64,000 nt of DNA, taken from positions 62,001 to 126,000 of the forward strand of contig DAOTXR010000044.1 in NCBI GenBank assembly GCA_034435375.1. The letters run 5' to 3'. This DNA is from DAOTXR01 sp034435375 (GTDB lineage: Bacteria > Chloroflexota > Anaerolineae > Aggregatilineales > UBA3940). Below are positions 62,240 to 64,000 of this stretch, piece by piece (the first letter of the stretch is position 1; every line of letters starts with the position of its first letter). The notes beneath the pieces were generated by a model. That model was given only the letters and a program-made list of their open reading frames with translations. It made no database searches and was not told where the DNA came from. A program made the translations under genes and the position numbers.

Positions 62240-64000
62240 TTGGCCGAGAAGCAACCCGTAGATCGCGAGTATGGCCCATCGCCCTCTCTCATTGCTGCGG
62301 TGGGTTTCCTGTTGATCAGCCTGATCCTCGCTGGGCTTATCCTCATGGGTGTGTTTAATCGTCCACCGGACCTGGCTCAGCCAGGCGCCACTTCCTCAAT
62401 TACTGCTGGACTCAGCACTTCCTCACCGACTCCACAGCCTCCCACCCCCACCTTAACGGTCGCTCCCCTCCAGGCACAGCCGTCAGCGACGCCGGAGCCA
62501 ACCGCTACGCCGGTAGGACCCGATACGGTGATCGTCAGCGTGACTGCCATGGGCAGCGGTGGCGATCCATCGATCACAGAGGCTCTGGCAGCCGCTGTAA
62601 AGGCAGCTTTCGATGCGCCAGTACCGCCTCAGCCGGTTGAAGTACGCATGACCTCCCCAGAAGATGCTCCGGAAAGTGACCTCTTGATTCGGTGGGAGAA
62701 TGGAGCCGGTGGGTTGATCCAAGTCTTTCTCCTGGCCCCACCCCATCCACCAGAGCTGGTACGCCTGGAGGTTCCACCTACCCCCTGGGACACCACGTTC
62801 CCCGGCAACTTCCCGCTCTACCTCGATCCCGATCGAGACCTGAACTTTGCGGGCCAGGTCGCGGCTGCACTGATCGAGGCTGCCATTGGCGCCAGTGAGC
62901 AGGCCGGGCAGCGGATCGTGTCTGTTCAAGAGGACCTTCCCAATGTCACTGGCAGCGCAGCTGCAATCAACCAGGCCATTCTCTCCTTTGCGCTTGCCCG
63001 GATACGGGTTGGACAGGGCGACCCGATCGGTGCGCTGGCGAGGTACAGCGAGGCGATACGTATCCGCGATGACTTTGCCGCCGCCTATGTGGGTCGAGGC
63101 AGCATCTATCTGAGGTCAGGTGACACCCAGGCTGCCCTGGATGCCTACGACACGGCGATCAACTTGGCCCCAGAGGAGTTCGCAGCACGCTATGACCGCG
63201 TGCTGGCCTATCTGGCCAGCAACAACACGACAGGGGCGCTTGCCGATGCCGAGTTCCTTGTCGCAAGAGCTCCCCAGGCATGGAGTACTAACCTGCGCGG
63301 GATAGTCTATTACCAGCTGGCGGATTACGAGAGTGCGCTGGCTGACTTTGAGCTGGCTGGCCGGTACGCTCCTGAGGACCCGATCCCGTTCTTCAACCAG
63401 TCCCTGGCGCTGAACAGGCTGGGCGAATACGGGCAAGCTCTTGTTGTGCTGGATGCACTGATTGAGGTGCAACCAGATAGCCCTCTCTTTCACCTGTACC
63501 TGGGCGATGCCTTCCAAGCCACTGGCGACATTGAGCAGGCTGAACATGCCTTCAGCCAGGCGATTGCCCTCGACTCGGCTTATATCGAAGCCTATCTGCG
63601 GCGGGGTCGCCTGCGCGTCAGCAGCGGCGACTACGCAGGTGCAGCCGAGGATGCCCGGCAGGCGTTGGGTCTCGCTCCCCAGTCCGGGCTGGCCTTCTGG
63701 GTGCTGGCAGATGCATTGCTCGGTCAGGAAGACTTTGCAGGAGCCAGGGATGCCTACACCACAGCCCTCAACCTGGGTTTGGAACGTGGTGAAGTGTACG
63801 CTGGACGAGCCTGGGCTTTGCACCGACTCAACTTCCGCGCCGGCGCCCTTGAAGATTATCAGCGGGCGTTGACACTGGGTTTTTCGGATCCGCTGATGCT
63901 GAACCGAATGGGCTTTGCGCTGTACGACACAGGTCGCTACGAGGATGCGCTCGATGCCATGTTAGCTGCCGTTAATGCTGGGCTGGACACTGCTGAGGCC
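62240..64000 (+). CDS. Membrane-anchored TPR-repeat protein (3' end outside window)
   Basis: At least 587 residues, still open at the window edge. Start is the TTG at 62240, ten bases after the fur stop, with GGAGG (62221-62225) 14 bases upstream; an earlier in-frame stop (the fur TGA, 62228-62230) bounds it, so no upstream ATG is possible. One membrane helix (about 16-36, FLLISLILAGLILMGVF), a Pro/Thr-rich linker (about 45-90), a small globular domain and, from about 245, tandem TPR repeats (FAAAYVGRGSIYLRSGDTQ, QSLALNRLGEYGQAL, YIEAYLRRGRLRVSSGDY). Likely extracytoplasmic scaffold. Co-transcribed with fur. Confidence 0.88.
   Translation, partial: MAEKQPVDREYGPSPSLIAAVGFLLISLILAGLILMGVFNRPPDLAQPGATSSITAGLSTSSPTPQPPTPTLTVAPLQAQPSATPEPTATPVGPDTVIVSVTAMGSGGDPSITEALAAAVKAAFDAPVPPQPVEVRMTSPEDAPESDLLIRWENGAGGLIQVFLLAPPHPPELVRLEVPPTPWDTTFPGNFPLYLDPDRDLNFAGQVAAALIEAAIGASEQAGQRIVSVQEDLPNVTGSAAAINQAILSFALARIRVGQGDPIGALARYSEAIRIRDDFAAAYVGRGSIYLRSGDTQAALDAYDTAINLAPEEFAARYDRVLAYLASNNTTGALADAEFLVARAPQAWSTNLRGIVYYQLADYESALADFELAGRYAPEDPIPFFNQSLALNRLGEYGQALVVLDALIEVQPDSPLFHLYLGDAFQATGDIEQAEHAFSQAIALDSAYIEAYLRRGRLRVSSGDYAGAAEDARQALGLAPQSGLAFWVLADALLGQEDFAGARDAYTTALNLGLERGEVYAGRAWALHRLNFRAGALEDYQRALTLGFSDPLMLNRMGFALYDTGRYEDALDAMLAAVNAGLDTAEA

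Noticed and set aside
63116..63823. Minus-strand ORF of 235 codons
   Set aside because: Antisense to the TPR gene whose repeats are clear on the plus strand.
1..64000. CRISPR arrays, insertion sequences, integrases, phage genes, rRNA
   Set aside because: None seen; no direct-repeat arrays, transposase motifs or terminal inverted repeats were noticed by eye.

Overview
This 64-kb window looks like chromosomal core DNA from a member of the Chloroflexota (Anaerolineae or a related class). The reasons are indirect: moderately high GC, dense operons with many four-base start/stop overlaps, a monoderm-type protein set (Jag/KhpB, short YidC, YidD), long GAF-domain sensor kinases, paired ATP- and PPi-type phosphofructokinases, and a CruF/CruG carotenoid set. 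No phage, IS element, CRISPR array or integron was seen. Taxonomy is an inference; no 16S or marker tree could be run.

Layout. 1-7.1 kb: the 3' end of ftsH, an acyl-CoA ligase on the minus strand, then a coiled-coil gene overlapping selB. 7.1-9.3 kb: groES-groEL on the minus strand behind a sigma70-type promoter and a perfect CIRCE operator. 9.4-20.3 kb (minus strand): dnaE, an ATP-type PFK, a PPi-type PFK, then sbcC and a TPR protein. 20.4-24.1 kb (plus): a DUF6174-like membrane protein, mutM, a membrane-anchored protein and a trypsin-fold protein. 24.2-35.5 kb (minus): valS behind a T-box riboswitch; lepB, a YgiT-type zinc-finger protein and inorganic pyrophosphatase; a four-GAF histidine kinase, two response regulators, a lipoprotein and lipB. 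35.6-40.7 kb (plus): carotenoid operon crtI-crtB-cruF-plsY-cruG with overlapping or abutting genes. 40.7-43.5 kb (minus): tRNA-Arg(TCG) and dnaX-ebfC-recR. 43.6-50.7 kb (minus): an ArsR-type regulator, an MFS transporter, FHA protein plus amidohydrolase, and a PfkB kinase plus M24 peptidase. 50.7-54.5 kb (minus): rpmH-rnpA-yidD-(PQQ-propeller lipoprotein)-yidC-jag. 54.6-64 kb: a class V aminotransferase, a SWIM zinc-finger protein, a GH31 glucosidase, dnaN, a double-thioredoxin protein, a Fur-family regulator and a TPR protein running off the window.

How the genes work together. Several sets are standard replication, repair or translation machinery (dnaE, dnaN, dnaX-ebfC-recR, mutM, sbcC, the rpmH-rnpA-yidC cluster). 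The window holds rpmH and dnaN only about 5 kb apart, but no dnaA lies between them. The less ordinary points are: a beta-propeller lipoprotein translationally coupled to the YidC/YidD insertase genes; plsY inside a carotenoid glycosylation operon; side-by-side PFKs with opposite phosphoryl-donor signatures; selB coupled to a coiled-coil gene; and a ten-codon leader ORF whose stop overlaps the start of the aminotransferase.
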